NCBI GenBank assembly: GCA_004431415.1
Contig: QPMI01000152.1
Span: forward strand, 214,351 to 278,350
Length of the DNA stretch: 64,000 bases
Reading direction: 5' to 3'
Source: Cyanophora paradoxa
Taxonomy: Eukaryota; Glaucocystophyceae; Cyanophorales; Cyanophoraceae
Every line of letters starts with the position of its first letter. The stretch's first letter is position 1. Below the pieces are notes generated by a model. That model was not told the origin of the DNA, searched no databases, and worked only from the letters and a program-made list of their open reading frames with translations. A program made the translations under genes and the position numbers. Shown here in pieces: positions 52,279-63,944 of the stretch.

Positions 52279-55200
52279 TCAGGCGGGGGCGGCGGGGCGG
52301 CGCTGGGGGATGCGGAGGGCGCCGTGGGAGGAGAGGAAGGCGAGGAGGTCCTGCGCCATCGCCCGCGCCGTCTCCTGCGCCCCGCCCCGCTCCTGCCGCC
52401 CCCGTCAGTGGGGGTAGGAGGGGGGTGGGTGGGGAGGAGAAGGGGGGGTACCCTGGAGAGGGAGGTGGAGCGGCCGCGGGGGTCCCGGAAGCCGATCGGC
52501 GCCCCGTCGTCCTCCGAGGTCGCGTTCTCGGGGTACAGCGCCTTGAACCACGACGTGCTCTTGTACCCTGCGGGGGGCGCTCGCGATCGAAAGGGCGCCC
52601 GGGGCGCCGAACGAGCGGCGCGCCCCCGGCTGCAGCGCGCGCACCGGCGAGGGGGAAGTTGAGGCCGTCGCGCTCCGCCTTCTCGTGGCCCTGCGCGGGG
52701 CGGGCGGGGCGGTCGGGTCGGGGCCGGGCGGGGCGGGGCGGGGGCGGGCGGGGGTACCGCACCTTGACGGCGATGGAGATGGCGTCGTAGAAGCGGGCGG
52801 CGTCCACCGCGCTCTCCACCCGCCCCGAGTTGATCCGCACCCCCAGCCACCACGCCTGCGCATACCCCGCCCCGCCCCCTCAGCGTGGCCACAGCCAGGC
52901 TGTCCGAGCGCCGCCGCGGGGCCAGGCACCTGGGCGCGGAAGGAGCCGGACTTGGCGTCGACGCCGCGCCACTGCCGCTTGCCCCCGCCCCGCTTCCCCT
53001 TGCGCCCGTCGCTGCGCCCCCGGCCCCTCAGTGGGGGCGTCAAGGGAGGGAGGGAGGGGGCTGGGGGCGCGCCTGTCGTCCTCGAAGTCGCTCCCGCTCT
53101 CCGCCTCCGACCCGCTCCCCCCGCGCCCCTCCTTCTCCTCCTCCCCCTTCTTCTTCTTCTTCGCAGGGGGCCCGCCCCCGCCCCCGCCCCCGCCCCCGCC
53201 GCTCTGCTTCCGCTTGGCGCCGGAGGCGGAGCCCGAGGGCCCGGCGCGGGGCGGGGCGGCGGGGGCCTTGGGCTTGCGGGGCGCCTCCCCCGCCTCCTCC
53301 CCGTCGTCCGTCTCCGTCCGGTCGCTCTCCGCCCCGCCCCCGCCCCGGCCCCGGCCCCCCGACGAGCTCGCCCCGCGGCCGCCCCGCTCGAGGCGGCGGC
53401 CGCGCCGGCCGCCGGCCCGGCCCGCTCGGAGGCCTCGCCCTCGCTGCCGAAGCCGCTGGAGCTGGTGCTGGCGCTGCCGGCGCGGCGGCGGGCGGGGGCG
53501 GGGCCTTGCGGGGGACTTGGCGGGCCCCGGGGCCGGGGCGGCGGGCGGGGCGGGGGGCCCTGGGGGCCCCCGCCGCCCTTCCCGAAGTAGAGGAGGCGAT
53601 CGAAGGTGTCCGCCAGCTCCCCGTGCTTCGCCAGGAACTCGAACTGCGTAAAGCTCAGGGGACGGTGGGGAGGGGTGGGTGGGTGGGGCGGGGGGCCGGA
53701 CCGGCGGGGGCCCGTCGGGCCCCTCGGTGAGGGGCCGCCCGCCCCGCCCGAAGAGGGCGACGTAGAACGGCCGGTTCTCGTAGTCCGCAAGCGGGTAGTT
53801 CTGCCGCGCGCCGGGCGTGAGAGAGCGAGGCGAGGCGATGGATGGGGGCGGAGGTCGCCGACCAGCTTCTCGGCGACGGCGGGCCCGTTGCCGCGGGCGA
53901 CGAGGGAGGCCATGTCCTGGAGCCGCGCCGCGTCCTCCACCCGTTCGAAGAGGCGGCTCGAGAGGCGCACGCCCCGGTGGTTCACGCGGGCGCGGTACTT
54001 CCCCGACGGGTTCAGCTCCACACCCCGCGGCAGCGCCCCGCTCGCCCGCGCCGCCGCCTGCCCCGCCCCCGTCAGCCCAGACGCCGGCGGCGGCGCAGCG
54101 GACAAGGCAAGGCGCACGGGGCGGGGCGTGGCGCGGGGCGGGGGCGAGCGGGAGGCGGAGGAGGCTTCGGAGGAGGATACGGAGGAGCGGCCGGAGGAGG
54201 AGGAGGCGGAGGAGGAGGCGGCGGGTGAGGAGGCCTCGCCGCCATCGGACGAGGAGGAGGCGCGGGCGTCGTCGTCCGAGTCGGAGTGGCGGCCGGGGCC
54301 GGCGAGGCGGCGGCGGGGCGGGCCGGCGGCGCCCTCGCCCTCGGAGCCCGAGCCGGCGGGGGCGGGGGCGGGGCGGGAGAGCTCCCACGCGTCCCCGCCA
54401 TCGCCTCCAGGGCGAGGGCCGCCGCCAGCCAGCGCTCCACCCGCGCCACCGGCGCATCCCCGGGCCCGCCCTCGCGCATCTCCCCCTCCAGGGCCCCCGC
54501 CGAGCGCAGGAAGGCGAGCAGGCGGCCGGGGGCCTCGGCGCCCGGCAGGCGGGCGCCCCGCAGGCGTTGGAAGAACTCCTCGCCCCGGTACGAGGCGATG
54601 GGGAAGTTGAGCCCGTGCCGCTCCGCCCGCTCGGGCCCCCGCGCCGCGATCGCCGCCCGGTCCGCGAAGCGCGCCGCCGCCTCCGCCGAGGCGAAGAGCG
54701 CGCAGGCGGGGCCAGGGCCCGGGGCGAGCTTGCGCGAGGCGAGGCGGCCGCGCCAGCGGCCCTCCCCCGCCGCCTCCACCCCGCGGAACGTCTCCAGGGG
54801 CGCCGGCGGCGGCTTCGGGGCCCCGGCGGGCGCCCGCGCCTGCGCAGCGCCGGGCCGCCCTCCTCGGGGACGAGGCAGCCTCGGCGCCGCCCTCCCCGCG
54901 CCCGCCCCGGCCCCGCCGCACCCGCCGCCGCCGGCTGCTGCTGCGCCCTGCGCCGCCGGGCGTCAGAAGAGACCGGGTGGGGCGGGGCGGAGCGGGGGGC
55001 ACCGGGGGCGGGCGGGGCTCGGGGGCGGGAGGTGCGCGAAGAACTTCTTAGAGCTGCCTGCGCGCGAGGCGTACGCGCGTCGGAGACGGAGAGAAAGGCC
55101 GGTGGGACGGGGCGGGGCGGGCCTGGGGTGTCGCCGAGGGCCATCTCCCGCCGCACCTCCAGCGCCGCGCTCAGCGGCCGCACCTGCCGCCCCCGCTCCG

Positions 55201-57782
55201 ACTCAGACCCGCTTCCTGGCGCCGAGTTGGCCGAGCGCTGACCTTGGCGAGGGGCAGCCAGCGGTCGTAGCGGGCGCTCCAGCCGAGCCAGTGGACGCGC
55301 ACGCCGCGCCCCCCGGGGCCCGCCTCCACCGCCAGCACCCGCGCCGGGAAGGCCCCCTGCGCGGCGTCAGGCGGGCGGCAAGGCGCGGGCGGCGCTCCTC
55401 CCGCGGGCGCGGGAACCTTGGAGTCGACGTCGTCGATGGCGATCACGTCGTCGTTCACCTCCGGCACGTACGCGCTCGAGCCGGACTCGCCCGGTGCCGC
55501 CGCCGCCGCCGCCGCCGCCGGCGAGGGCGACGCGTCCATTGGATCGGCCGGGGCCGCCGGCGCCACCGCCGCCGCCGGCGTCTCCGCCGCCTCGGCCGCC
55601 GGCGTCTCGGCGGGTGCCGGCGGGGCGGCCTCGGGGGCTCCGGGGCGGGCTCGGGGATCTCGACCTTGATCTCGACGACGGGCCCCGCGCTGCCGGCGCT
55701 GCCGGCGCTGCAGCCCGAGGCGCGGGACTCGGATGCCTCGCTGGCGCGCGCCTCCTCGCCCTCCTCGCACTCCACCCGCACCTCCGGCTCGCTCGCCGCC
55801 CCGTCCGATCCGCCCCACACCGCCTCCTCCTTCACCACCGGCCCCGCCCCCGCCGCCGCCGACGGCCGATCCTCCGCCGCCGGCGCCGGTGCTGACGCCG
55901 ACGCCGACGCCGCCGAGTCGGCCGGGGCGGGGCGGAGGGCAGGGCCGGGGCGGGGCCGGGGCCGGGGCGGGCCGGGGCCGGGCCGGGGGCAAGAAGGCGG
56001 GGCCAGCGTCGACCATCGGCTCGTCCTCCTGCGGCTCCGCCTCCCGACGGCCGCCTGCGCAGCGTCAGGCGGAGGCGCAGGCGAGCGGAGAGGGGGCGGG
56101 CGGGGCGGGGCGGACGATGCGGTGGCCGCGGAGGCCGCGGGCGAGGCGGACGAGATCGGAGCACTCGGGGCAGCGCCCCGCCGGCGAGCAGGCCATGCAG
56201 CGCGCGCCGCCCCGCAGCAGCTGCTGCCGCAGCGCCGCCAGCAGCGTCCGCGCCTCCCGCCCCAGCGCGCCCCCGCGAAGGGCGCCCCGCCGCCTGCGCC
56301 CCGGCCCGGCTCGCGATCGCGGCCTCACGGGGCGGGCGGCGGGGCGCACGCGGCGGGCGGCGGCGAGGCAGAGGGGCGGGTGGGGACGGTGCGCCGCGGG
56401 GCCACGCCGGCGTCGGCCAGGGCCTACGGCGGCGGCCTCAGGGCCCGCTCGAAGGAGCGGGCGGGCGGGCGGGGCGGGCGGGCCTGGGCGGCGGCGAGGG
56501 CGCAGGGGAGGGCGGGGAGGGGCAGATAGTCCCAGGAGAAGAGGAGGGAGGGCTCCAGGAGGACCCACTGCACCGCGAAGCCGCACGGCAGCACCACTGC
56601 CCGCCCGTCAGCGCGGCTGCCGCCGGCGTGGCGGGGCGGGGGTGGGGCGCGGACCGTGGCGCGCGGCGGGGACGACGAAGAGGTACGGGCGGGGAGGAGG
56701 GCCTGCGGGCCGGGCGGCGCCTGCGCGGGGTCAGCGGCGGGGCCGGCGGGGGGCCGGGGCGAAGGAGGGAGGGCGGGCGGGCCTCCTTGTCGAGGACGGA
56801 GGCGATGTGGCCGGCAAAGACGAGCGACTTGAGCTGCGCGCCCCGCTCGAGCTCCGGGGCGCCGGTGGCGGGGCGGGGGCGGGGCGGGGGCGGGGCGGGC
56901 CTCCTGGGCGGTCCAGACGAGGAAGAGGGCGCTGCCGCGGACCACGTGGATGACCGCCAGGGCACCTGCAGCGCCGGCTCGGCCCCGCCCGGCGCGGCCC
57001 GGCGCGCGGGGGAAGGAAGGCGGGGCGCACCGCTGGAGGGGACGTGCGGGGCGCAGGCGGCGCCGCGCCCGCCGAAGGCGAGCGAGCGGCGGGTGCTCCA
57101 GGCGCGCTCGCCCTCGGGCAGCGCGGCCGACTCGTCGGCGAGGACGCTCGGGGCGGCGAGGGCGCGGGGCAGGCCCGTGCCCGAGTGCATCCAGTCAAAG
57201 TCCACCTCCCAGGCGCCCGCCGCGTCGAGGCCCGCCCTGGCCGCTGATCAGCGCGACCGGCGACGAGGGAGCGCGGCGCGCACCGGAGCAGGCGCGGGAT
57301 CTCCTCGACGGCGGGGGCGGGGGGAGTCACGTGGGGGGCGGCGATCCGGCGGAGCGCGCTGATCGCGGGCTTCACGGCGGCCGCGGAGGCCCCTACCAGA
57401 GCTGCTTCCAGGGCCGCCTCCCACCGCAGCACGCCCCCGCCCGATGACAGGGCGTTCGCACCCAGAACGACCACATCGGGGGTCGGACCGCACACCTGGG
57501 CAAGCGCCGTCGGCGCGGGCGCAGAATGGAAGAGAAACCGCGCACCGATTCAACGAGGGCCTCGTGCGACAGATCGCTCGGCAGGGTTTCCGCAGCGAGC
57601 GGCAGGGAGGCGCTGCTCCAGATCGGCGCGTGGCCTCCGCCCCCCGGGGGATCGGCAGCGCATTGCGGCCCCAAAGACTCCTCCTGCAGCGCAATGTACG
57701 CGCGCAGGGCGTCTCCGGTCTCGTCGAATGTCGCCCCGCCCCCCATTCCACCCACAGCTGCGGGTATCTCGCTGGAGCTCAT
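52279..57782 (-). CDS. Chromatin-type protein: JmjC-like, zinc knuckle, chromo-barrel and three AP2-like repeats
   Basis: Unrecognised as a whole. ATG 57782 starts MSSSEIPAAVGG. A JmjC-like fold spans about 57230-56530: VDFDWMHSGTG, ALAVIHVVRGSALFLVW, then VVLPCGFAVQWVLLEPSLLF. The HxD and final His iron ligands are absent (HVP; GFAV), so it is probably inactive. A knuckle CMACSPAGRCPEC lies near 56200. An acidic part has sumoylation-type sites VVKEEA and EIKVEI. A chromo-barrel/Tudor-knot reads FPARVLAVEAGPGGRGVRVH then WLGWSARYDRWLPLAKV (about 55340-55240). Three AP2-like repeats follow: FRGVEAAGEGRWRGRLA ... RFADRAAIAARG ... LNFP; RGVELNPSGKYRARVNHRGV; WRGVDAKSGSFRAQ spliced to WWLGVRINSGRVESAVDAAR ... 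LNFP. Each is followed by a Y...F...L and a LLAFL-like helix. Stop TGA at 52279. It could be two genes, but no AT-rich gap divides it. Confidence 0.6.
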
Positions 57783-57931
57783 TGGAGCTGGAGCAAGTGT
57801 AGGGGGCAGCTCATGATGAGGAGAGGAGCGGGCACGCCATCGGACACTGGTCAGTCTGCGGGTCCCGCGTATGTACCCGGCCCCGGGGGGTACACGCACG
57901 TCGTGGCGTTGCAGAGCGCGGCGCTGGGAAG
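57783..57931. promoter_or_regulatory. Very compact divergent promoter
   Basis: Only about 150 bases separate the ATGs of the AP2/JmjC-like gene (minus) and the chorein-like gene (plus), so the two probably share control elements. No TATA box seen. Confidence 0.5.
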
Positions 57932-60900
57932 ATGTTCGAGGGCATAATCAAGAATGTCCTCGACAAATATGCGAAGGGTGCGAACCAGCGGGTCACCTAG
58001 CGCACACGTGGCGGCCATAACGGACGGCGGCCGCTCTGCGCGCCCCTATGCGTCGCCGACGGGCGGACGGACACAAGCACGCGCAGTTTATAGTGTAGCA
58101 TTGAAGGGCGGTGATTTGGGCTCCACCAGCGGCGTCGAATCTGACGCTATTGCCGCGCAGAGTATTTCTCAAACCTGGACAAGACCAACCTGGACATAGG
58201 CATGCTGCTTCTTTGAGAGTTTGTTTGCTTCCAAAACATCTGCTTAGACGCTCGACAGGCCTGTTCAGCGGCGAGGTTGTGCTTGACAACCTTGAGATCA
58301 ACCCGAAGGCGCTTGACAACATCAGCGTCCCCTTCAAGATCGTATCCGGTACGCAGTCAAGCGCGTGCCGCGCGCCTGCGCGCCGACCGTCGACCGCACT
58401 GCAGGCTTCGTGCACAAGGTTCACATCGTCGTCCCGTGGACGAGCCTGTCGAGCAGCGCGATTCGCGTGAATCTCGATGGCGTGTACATGGTGCGTTTGC
58501 GCGACTCTCGCCTCTTCAGCGCATCGGTTGACGCCCGCCCGCCAGGTCATCAAGGTCCAGGCGGACCCGGCTAAGGTCTGCCCGCCGTCGCCCGTTGACC
58601 CGCGCGTCCCTATAAGCCCCGTGTTCGCAGAGTGCTGCCCGCGGCCAGGAGGACAAGCGGGCGGCCCTGCAAAAGTTCGGCAAGACCATCCTGACGACCC
58701 TCTACCCGCCCACCGAGGGTGCCCTCCGCCCAGCCGCCACGATCGCCGCCTCCGCCGCCGCCGCCGCCGCCGCCGCCGCCGAGCTGAGCGTGGGGGGCGC
58801 GCGCAGGGGAGCGGAAGGCGCCGCCGCCGCTGGTGGAGAAGATCATCGACAACATCGAGATCAACATCGCGAACATCCACATCCGCATCGAGGACGACGA
58901 CACGCGCAACGAGGCTGTGCTCACCAAGTACCCGATCGACCCGACGAAGAAGGGGGAGCACCACTACTTCGCGCTGGGGATCACGCTGCCGAGTTTCCAG
59001 CTGACGACGGACAAGAGCCGCGGCAAGGCCGTCAAGCTCCTCCGCCTCCACGGCCTCGCCTACTACCTCGACTACAAGTGCGTCGCCCGGCGCCCGGCGC
59101 CGGCGGGGCCCCGCCCTGACTTGGGCGGGGCAGGCCGCAGCGGATGCTCTCGCGAGAGGCCCTCTCGGTGCCGATCATGATGGACTTCTTCCAGAGCAGC
59201 CAGAAGAGCGCGCGGGTGGCGGCCGAGAGCCAGTACAGGGTCCAGCAGGCGACGGCCGCGAAGCACCACGACTACATCCTCAGCCCGATCGCCGTGCGGG
59301 GCGAGATCGTCGCCGAGTACGACGCGGTGACGGGCCTCATGTTCGACGTGAAGATCGGCGTGCTGGACCCCGTCACCCTCACCACCGACAAGCGCCAGTT
59401 CGACTGCCTCCAGGCCCTCGGCATGGCCATCGCCTCGTTCAACCGCTACGGCGTGCACCACGCGATGCGACCGAAGCGGCGGCCCCAGGCGGGGCCGCAG
59501 ACGCCCCACGGGAAGAACAGGCACCACGCCGTCGACGAGGCGAACATCTCCTCCGCCCGCGCCTGGTGGCGCTTCGCCAGTGCGCCGCCCCCGGCCCGCC
59601 CCGGCCGCCGTCGGCCGGCCCTGAGCTGAGCGCTCGCCGCAGAGCACTGCATCGCGACGGACATCGCGCAGGGGAAGCGCCCGACCTTCAAGACGATCCT
59701 GGAGAAGATCAGGAAGCGGGAGAAGTACGTGCACCTGGCGACGCTGTACGGCAAGGAGAAGATCAAGGAGCTGCGGGCCCAGATGAACAAGATCGAGGAG
59801 GAGCTGACGACGCAGGAGATCTGCATGTACCGCATGCAGGTCGCGGAGGACCTTGTCGTCGAGGGCCTCGAGGTCGCCGTCGACAAGAGCGGCCGCCCCG
59901 TCGCCAAGCGCCAGCTCCTCCAGGACGCCACCGCCGCCGCCGAGATGATGGCCAAGATGCCCCAGGTCGCCTGGCGCAAGACCGGCGACCTCCTCACAGG
60001 CATCGACGTCCAGTCGGCGCTGCGGGGCGACATGGCGGGGGCCTTCAAGGGCGCCCAGGACGTCTTCAAGGCCGCCCCGCCGCCCGTCGTCGTCGTGGCG
60101 CCCCGGCGCGTGGCCAAGGAGGAGGCCGAGCAGAAGCGCTCCGCCGTCCGCGAGTTCACCGCCGCCCACAACGTCCGCCCCGCCCCGCCCCGCCCCGCGC
60201 GGCGCGGCGGCCCCCGATCGGAGCGGTGCCTGAGCGCGCCGCCCCTCGCAGCCGGTGCAGGCGAAGGTGCAGCTGCTCGTGCGCTCGGTGGCGATCACGC
60301 TGCACGCCGTCAACTCTCGCCGCCGCCTCCGCGCCAACGCGTCCATGGCGCGCCCGTGCCCCGCTCGCTCCCCCCGCGGGGCGCGCCTGACGGGCCGGCC
60401 CCGCAGTCGGCGTACAACCAGGAGCAGGCGTACCAGACCGTCGTCGAGAAGCCGCGGATCCTGTACACGCAGGTGATGGACGTCAAGATGTTCGCCGAGA
60501 AGCGCGTCAACTCCGTCAAGGTCCGCCCGCCCCCGCGCGCCGCCGCCCGCCCCGCCCCGCCTGACGGGCGGGGGGCAGCTGGACCTGGCTGTCCACGACG
60601 TCGCCGTCTGGCTCCCCAGCGGCCAGGCCTCCCACCCCCTCCTCTCCCGCCAGCCCGTGCCCCCGCCTCCCCCACCCCCGCCCCCGCCCCGGGGCGCGGC
60701 TGAGCGGGGGCGGGCAGCCGGACGAGGAGCGGCCGGACGCGGCGCGCGAGGACCAGCCGTTCCTGCGGGTGGCGATGGAGGCGATCCAGGTGCCCCAGAA
60801 GCTCGACGAGTGGGGCGCCGCCGTCACCGTCGTCCCCGTGCTGCTCATCCCCTACGAGCCGGGCCTCGTGGACCTGACGGGCTTCTTCAAGTTCACGCCC

Positions 60901-62072
60901 ATCCGCTACAAGGTCTCGGCCTGGTCCGGCTTCGTGCCGCCCCAGGTCTCGGCCCTCCTCAAGTCGGACCACCTCGTGCGCGTCTCGGTGCTCGGCGTCC
61001 GCGTCGTCGGCCTCCCCGGGCAGGGCGGCGCCATGAAGTCGGCCGTCGTCAACATCCCGGGCCTCGAGCTCTCCTACCGCAACCGCTTCTTCCTCTCCGT
61101 CCGCAAGTTCGCCAAGCACCTCCTCGCCCTCCGCGCCCGCATGGCCGCCGGCGGCAAGGACGACGCGCTCGCCAACGTGTGGGACACCCTCACCACAGTC
61201 GCGGGGGCGCCCTCCTCCCCCTTTGGCTCTCCGGCCCCGACCCGCCGCCCCTCGTTCACCCGCTCCGGCGCCTCGGGCCCCGTCGCGGGCCGCGCGATGC
61301 CGGGCGTGCCGCCCATCCCGGAGCTGGGGCGCTCGGGCCCCGGGAGCGAGGCGGGGGAGGAGGTGGAGATGGAGGACCTGGACATGGAGGAGGACCCGCG
61401 GGCGCACGCCGTGGAGCAGGCGCGGCGCGAGGCGGCGTACCTGCGCGAGCACATCGACCAGCTCCGCCGCGCCCTCGACGAGGAGCGCCGCCGCTCCGCG
61501 CAGCAGGCCCGGGGCGCCCCGCCCGGCGCCCCCGCGCCCCCGAGCGTCGCCAGCAGCATCTACTCCACCCCCGTCCACCAGCAGCCCGCCCGCCCCTCCT
61601 ACGGCCTCGGCGGGTCCGTTTCCGCCGCCCCGCCCCCCGCCCCCGCCCCGCCCCCGCCGCCGCTCACCGGCGTGGGGCGGGGCAGGCACGCGGTGGAGCG
61701 GGGCCCGGCGCAGGGCGAGAGCTCCGAGCAGCTGATCGCCGAGAACCGGCGCCTCCGCTCCCGCAACGAGGTCCGCCCCGCCGCCGCAGGGGCGCGCCCG
61801 GCGCAGCCGCTGAGGGGCGGGGCGGGGGCAGGACCTGCAGCGCGAGGTCGACGAGCTGCGCGCCGTCCTCTCCTCGACCGCCTCCCTCGGCACCGGCGCC
61901 CGCGCCACGCCCCACTCCCGCCGCAGTCCGCCCCGACCCGCCCCCCTCCAACCCGCCCCCCGCCTCCGACGCGGGGCGGGCGGGCGCAGAGCAGGCGCAG
62001 GGGTACGCGGAGGAGGAGGAGCGCAGCACGAGCTGCCTCCCGGTCGACTTCAAGAGCTTCCTGTGCGCGTAG
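57932..62072 (+). CDS. Short VPS13/chorein N-terminal-type lipid-transfer protein
   Basis: Related to the N-terminal chorein region of VPS13/ATG2 bridge-like lipid-transfer proteins. ATG 57932 opens MFEGIIKNVLDKYAK, then YFSNLDKTNLDIG, LSGEVVLDNLEINPKALDNI, PFKIVSGFVHKVHIVVPW (spliced) and SSAIRVNLDGVYM, the classic chorein start. LVEKIIDNIEINIANIHIRI, EDDDTRNEAV and VKLLRLHGLAYYLDY follow. Later exons give RPTFKTILEKIRKREKYVHL and LRAQMNKIEEELTTQE (coiled coil). A C2-like part then reads GLVDLTGFFKFTPIRYKVSA, with YRNRFFLSVRKFAKHLLALR. The C-terminus has acidic MEDLDMEEDP, a coiled coil (YLREHIDQLRRALDEERRR), Pro-rich linkers and a last exon ending CLPVDFKSFLCA*. It is far shorter (about 1000 residues) than VPS13, so it seems to be a free-standing relative. 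Confidence 0.8.
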
Positions 62073-62598
62073 CTCGCCTCCGCCCCGTCCGCCCCCGTTC
62101 ACCGCCGCCCCCTCTCGGTGCAGGGCCGGCATGTAGCGCCCTCTCCGCCCCACGCTCCTTTCTTATCTCCATGTAGGGGTAGGAGTACCGCCTCCACGCG
62201 CTTATTTGCAGCTTCCGCCGTGCCGGCGCGGCTCGAGAGTATTTGATTCGTTTGTGCCGTAGTAGCGCCGCGAGACAGTAGCGACCTGTCAGCGGAGTGT
62301 TTTTCTTTGTGCGATCTTGAATCACCGAGCTTATTGAGATGCGTCGAGTCGTCGACCCTCACGCCGCTCAACGCTCACGCGCGCGCGCGGATCGGATGGG
62401 CCGGGCCACCTCGAGCTCTGGCCACTGGCCACCTTAACGGTTCGAAGCCTGGCGTTTTGGGGCCCCACGGCGCTAACAGGCGGCCTCTACGTGTACGTCT
62501 GACGGTCTGTACAGGTCCAAAGTACAACACGAGGCTCCTGCCGCACTGCCGCATGCGGGCAGAGCCGCGGGCAAGCTCGAGGCCGGCCGGCGCGCGCC
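62073..62598. other. Convergent 3' intergenic region
   Basis: About 525 bases between two convergent stops. It is of moderate composition with no supported ORF or RNA gene. Confidence 0.4.
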
Positions 62599-63944
62599 TC
62601 ACTTCTTCTCGGCGGCCTCCTTGACCTCCTCGATCTTCTTGGGGGCGGCCTCCTCCTCGGTGGCCGAGCCCTTGGCGCCCAGCGAGCAGAGGTAGATGTT
62701 CCACAGGTACGAGGCCGCTGCGGGGCCCGCGGGTCAGCGGCGCGAAGCTCGAGGGAAGCGAAGGGGCCCCGCTGGGGGGCGGCCCCGGCGGACCGTTCTG
62801 GAAGAGGAGCATGAGCTCCGGGGGGACGAACTTGAGGTTGATCTGCGGGGGCGGGGCGCGTCGGCGGGACCGCCCGGCCCGGGACCAGCAGGCGGCAGGC
62901 GCGGCGGGGGCGCGGACCGCCTGGGCGGGGATCCAGTAGCACCACCCCGCGCGAACTGCAGAGGGGGCGCGTCAGCGGCCGGGGCACAGGGGCGGGGGGA
63001 GGGGCGGGCGGACCTGTGCTGAAGACGTCGCGCTTGAGGCGAGCGAGGATGAGCTGCGGGCTCTCCCCGGCCAGCACCCCCTGGAAGCTGCGCCCGGGGC
63101 AACCGGCCGTCGGCGGCCGGCGAGGGGGCGGAGAGCGCAGGGCGCACGTGAAGAAGCAGGTCGTGTAGATGGGCGACATGAAGAACTGGTCGATGAGCGT
63201 CTTGCCGATGATCTGGCGGACGGGGCGGGGCGGCTCGAGGCGTGGAGGGGGCGCGGGGGCGGGCGGGGCGGGGCGGACGGCGGGGAGGGCGGTGCCCTTG
63301 ATGAGCCCCTGCAGGATGTTGAACCAGTAATGGAGCACGGGCCCGTTGTACACGAAGCCGAAGAGCGCCTGGCCGGACGAAGTCAGCACGGAGCGGAGCC
63401 CGTGCGAGGTCGGAAGGCGGCGGGGCGGGGCGGGGCGGGGCGGGCGCGCCATCTTGGAGGTCCGGAGGCAGTCGAGGGGCTTGTCGGTGCCGCGGTTGGA
63501 TATCAGCTGGCTCGTGATGTCGCTCGCCGTGAAGATGACGGCCGACGTGCTGCGCCGCCGCCGCGCCGCGGAGCTCAGAGCGGACTTCGTGGCGCGGGCG
63601 GGCGCGGGACGAGGCGCACTAGGATTTGGTGAAGATAGGCTTCGTGTCCAGCTCGTTCTTGTACCTGCAAAGGCGTCAGAGGCCCGCGTACGCCGCCGGG
63701 GGCCGGCCTCGAACCAGCGCCAAAACTTGTTGAGGCCGTTGCCGCCGCCGTTGCCGCCGCCACCGCCGGACTTCTGCTCGTCTTTCGAGGCCTGGACGGA
63801 AGGAAATGAGACGCGATGCAGCGAGAGAATGACAGGGACGCACGTCAGAGCTGTCACCCTCGGCCATGAAGAACACCGAGCGGCTAAGTCCCCGGGTCGC
63901 AGCCCGAGCGCTAGCACGCCTGGCACGGATCGGCCGAGGGATCA
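62599..63944 (-). CDS. Mpv17/PMP22-family organellar membrane protein (5' end off window)
   Basis: Four-helix inner-membrane protein of the Mpv17/PXMP2/Sym1 family, found in mitochondria, peroxisomes and plastids. The first visible exon begins at 63944 after a CCCGCAG acceptor and reads PRPIRARRASARAATRGLS, an Arg/Ala/Ser-rich presequence-like stretch, then MAEGDSSD. A Gly-rich linker leads to LNKFWRWFEA. Then RYKNELDTKPIFTKS, IFTASDITSQLI, FGFVYNGPVLHYWFNILQG (the GP..H.WY motif), TLIDQFFMSPIYTTCFF (DQ...P), GVLAGESPQLILARLKRDVF, GWCYWIPAQ and INLKFVPPELMLLFQN (NF..VP), ending with YLWNIYLCSL and a Lys/Glu tail. Stop TGA at 62599. The start codon lies beyond the right edge; the presequence suggests mitochondrial or plastid import. 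Confidence 0.88.
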
